NCBI GenBank assembly: GCA_029213195.1
Contig: JARGNI010000005.1
Coordinates: 153,263-217,262, forward strand
Length of the DNA: 64,000 nt
Reading direction: 5' to 3'
Origin: Verrucomicrobiales bacterium
GTDB taxonomy: Bacteria; Verrucomicrobiota; Verrucomicrobiia; Verrucomicrobiales; DEV007
The position numbers and the translations under genes are program-made. The notes below the pieces were generated by a model. It made no database searches. It was not told the origin of the DNA and worked only from the letters and a program-made list of their open reading frames with translations. Of the stretch, positions 63,272 through 64,000 are shown piece by piece (position 1 is the stretch's first letter; every line of letters begins with the position of its first letter).

Positions 63272-63832
63272 ATGGCAGACGAAGAACCTCCCGAACTGAT
63301 GACCGTGAAGGAAACCGCAGAATATCTGCGGATCCCCCTTCCAACGGTTTACTACTTGGTCCAGCGTGGCCAACTCCCCGCAATCCAGATCGGAGGCCGT
63401 TGGAGAATCAAACGAAGCCTTCTCGACCGAGACATCCTGAAAACGGATGAGGGCGGACAACCTACCGTGCTCGTCGTCGATGATGACCCAGCGCTTCAAA
63501 CGCTCTTCAAGCAATTCCTCAAGAAAGCCGGATTCGGACGGATTGTCGTCGGAACCGGGGCGGAAGCTCTGACCTATGCCGAGAAACAGCGTTTCGACCT
63601 TGTCTTTCTCGACCTGAAGCTCCCCGACATTCCAGGAGACGAACTCTACGCCAAGCTCAAATCGCTGTATCCCGATCTTCCCATCGTGATCATCACCGGT
63701 TATCCGGACAGCGAGATCCTGACAAAGATCCTTTCGAGTGGTCCTGTCACGGTGATCAAGAAGCCAATCGAGTATGATCAGCTGAATCGCACGGTGAAGA
63801 TCCTCGGACACAAAGGTGCCGAGGGATCCTGA
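63272..63832 (+). CDS. Excisionase-type HTH fused to a response-regulator receiver domain
   Basis: 186 residues. The N-terminus (~9-58) is a MerR-like/HTH_17 excisionase-family fold (MTVKETAEYLRIPLPTVYYL, IGGRWRIKRSLLD). A receiver domain follows (~66-180) with an acidic triad in VVDDDPA, phosphoacceptor D114 in LVFLDLKLPDIPG and lysine in VIKKPIEYD. The DNA-binding domain precedes the receiver, opposite to the usual order. No kinase gene is adjacent, so its partner is encoded elsewhere. Monocistronic with a terminator. Confidence 0.9.
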   Translation: MADEEPPELMTVKETAEYLRIPLPTVYYLVQRGQLPAIQIGGRWRIKRSLLDRDILKTDEGGQPTVLVVDDDPALQTLFKQFLKKAGFGRIVVGTGAEALTYAEKQRFDLVFLDLKLPDIPGDELYAKLKSLYPDLPIVIITGYPDSEILTKILSSGPVTVIKKPIEYDQLNRTVKILGHKGAEGS

Positions 63833-63869
63833 TCCGTTCCGGAATCCTCTCATTTCCAAATTCAGAAAA

Positions 63870-63897
63870 AGCTCCTCTTCACCGAGGGGCTTTTTTT
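63870..63897 (+). terminator. Rho-independent terminator
   Basis: AGCTCCTC (63870-63877) pairs with GAGGGGCT (63884-63891; one G-T pair) across a 6-nt loop and is followed by six T. Confidence 0.9.
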
Positions 63898-63945
63898 GTG
63901 GTCACGGCGGGTGGTCTGTGTTTCTCCCTCAAAGGGGAGGTCGCC

Positions 63946-64000
63946 CCCGTGACCCGTGACCCGTGACCCGTGACCCGTGACCCGTGACCCGTGACCCGTG
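63946..64000. repeat. Perfect 7-bp tandem repeat (CCCGTGA)n
   Basis: Seven complete copies of CCCGTGA from 63946 to 63994 and the first six bases of an eighth, reaching the window edge, so the full length is not known. No sequence change among copies. The period is not a multiple of three. Confidence 0.95.

Noticed and set aside
63946..64000. CRISPR or origin iterons
   Set aside because: The 7-bp units have no spacers and are too short for iterons; simple slippage-type tandem repeat.

Overview
The window looks like a chromosomal segment of a member of the PVC superphylum, most likely a Verrucomicrobiota bacterium. The evidence is family content: four secreted type I sulfatases, a PVC-type heme-binding CxxCH dehydrogenase, a planctomycete-type cytochrome c protein, a Tat-exported Gfo/Idh/MocA oxidoreductase, DUF1028 and DUF3472 proteins, and a diderm envelope (TonB system, TolC-type protein, porin). 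This is inferred from gene families; no 16S rRNA lies in the window.

Layout. 1-4246 (minus strand) is a signalling operon: a receiver fused to a methyltransferase, a six-helix membrane histidine kinase, and a receiver plus kinase-like protein cut by the window edge. This set resembles the phcB/phcS/phcR quorum-sensing set of Ralstonia, but here the candidate signal synthase carries its own receiver domain. 4880-15525 holds two sulfatases, DUF2853, a cytochrome c protein, a PhnA-type zinc ribbon protein, DUF1028, a PlsC-like acyltransferase, the large PVC dehydrogenase and an outer-membrane barrel. 15732-18363 is the DUF2157/DUF4401/GDYXXLXY membrane trio, followed by an L,D-transpeptidase and molybdate transporter genes modA and modB, with no modC visible. 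21386-29135 is a complete TonB uptake locus: FecA-like receptor, DUF3450-like protein, TtpC-like protein, ExbB, ExbD, TonB and a TPR protein. 29210-37247 holds a DUF2233 glycosidase-sulfatase pair, an FHA/coiled-coil pair, an oxidoreductase and a DUF3472 protein, followed by tRNA-Ser(GGA).

37729-43903 is a metal-uptake unit: a divergent DtxR/MntR-type repressor, a perfect 20-bp palindromic operator, a binding lipoprotein, an OprB-like porin, an ATPase and two permeases, the first with a DtxR-like C-terminal domain. A di-heme oxidoreductase and a very small protein-kinase-like protein follow. 46248-52380 is a CzcCBA-type heavy-metal efflux operon preceded by a small secreted protein.

52450-57080 is the most plastic region. 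It contains a REP-associated tyrosine transposase (RAYT), seven matching REP-like palindromes in two alternating types, a near-identical 130-bp duplication, and an MmeI-like DNA methyltransferase gene. That gene is split by a single in-frame TGA and contains other palindromic repeats inside its reading frame. 57380-63832 returns to ordinary genes: citramalate synthase, an NAD(P)-binding protein, a fourth sulfatase, an M23 peptidase, UppP and an HTH-receiver protein. The window ends in a 7-bp tandem repeat array that continues past the edge.

Start codons were chosen by signal peptides, coupling to the upstream gene and avoidance of long overlaps. All family assignments come from reading the sequences, not from a database search.
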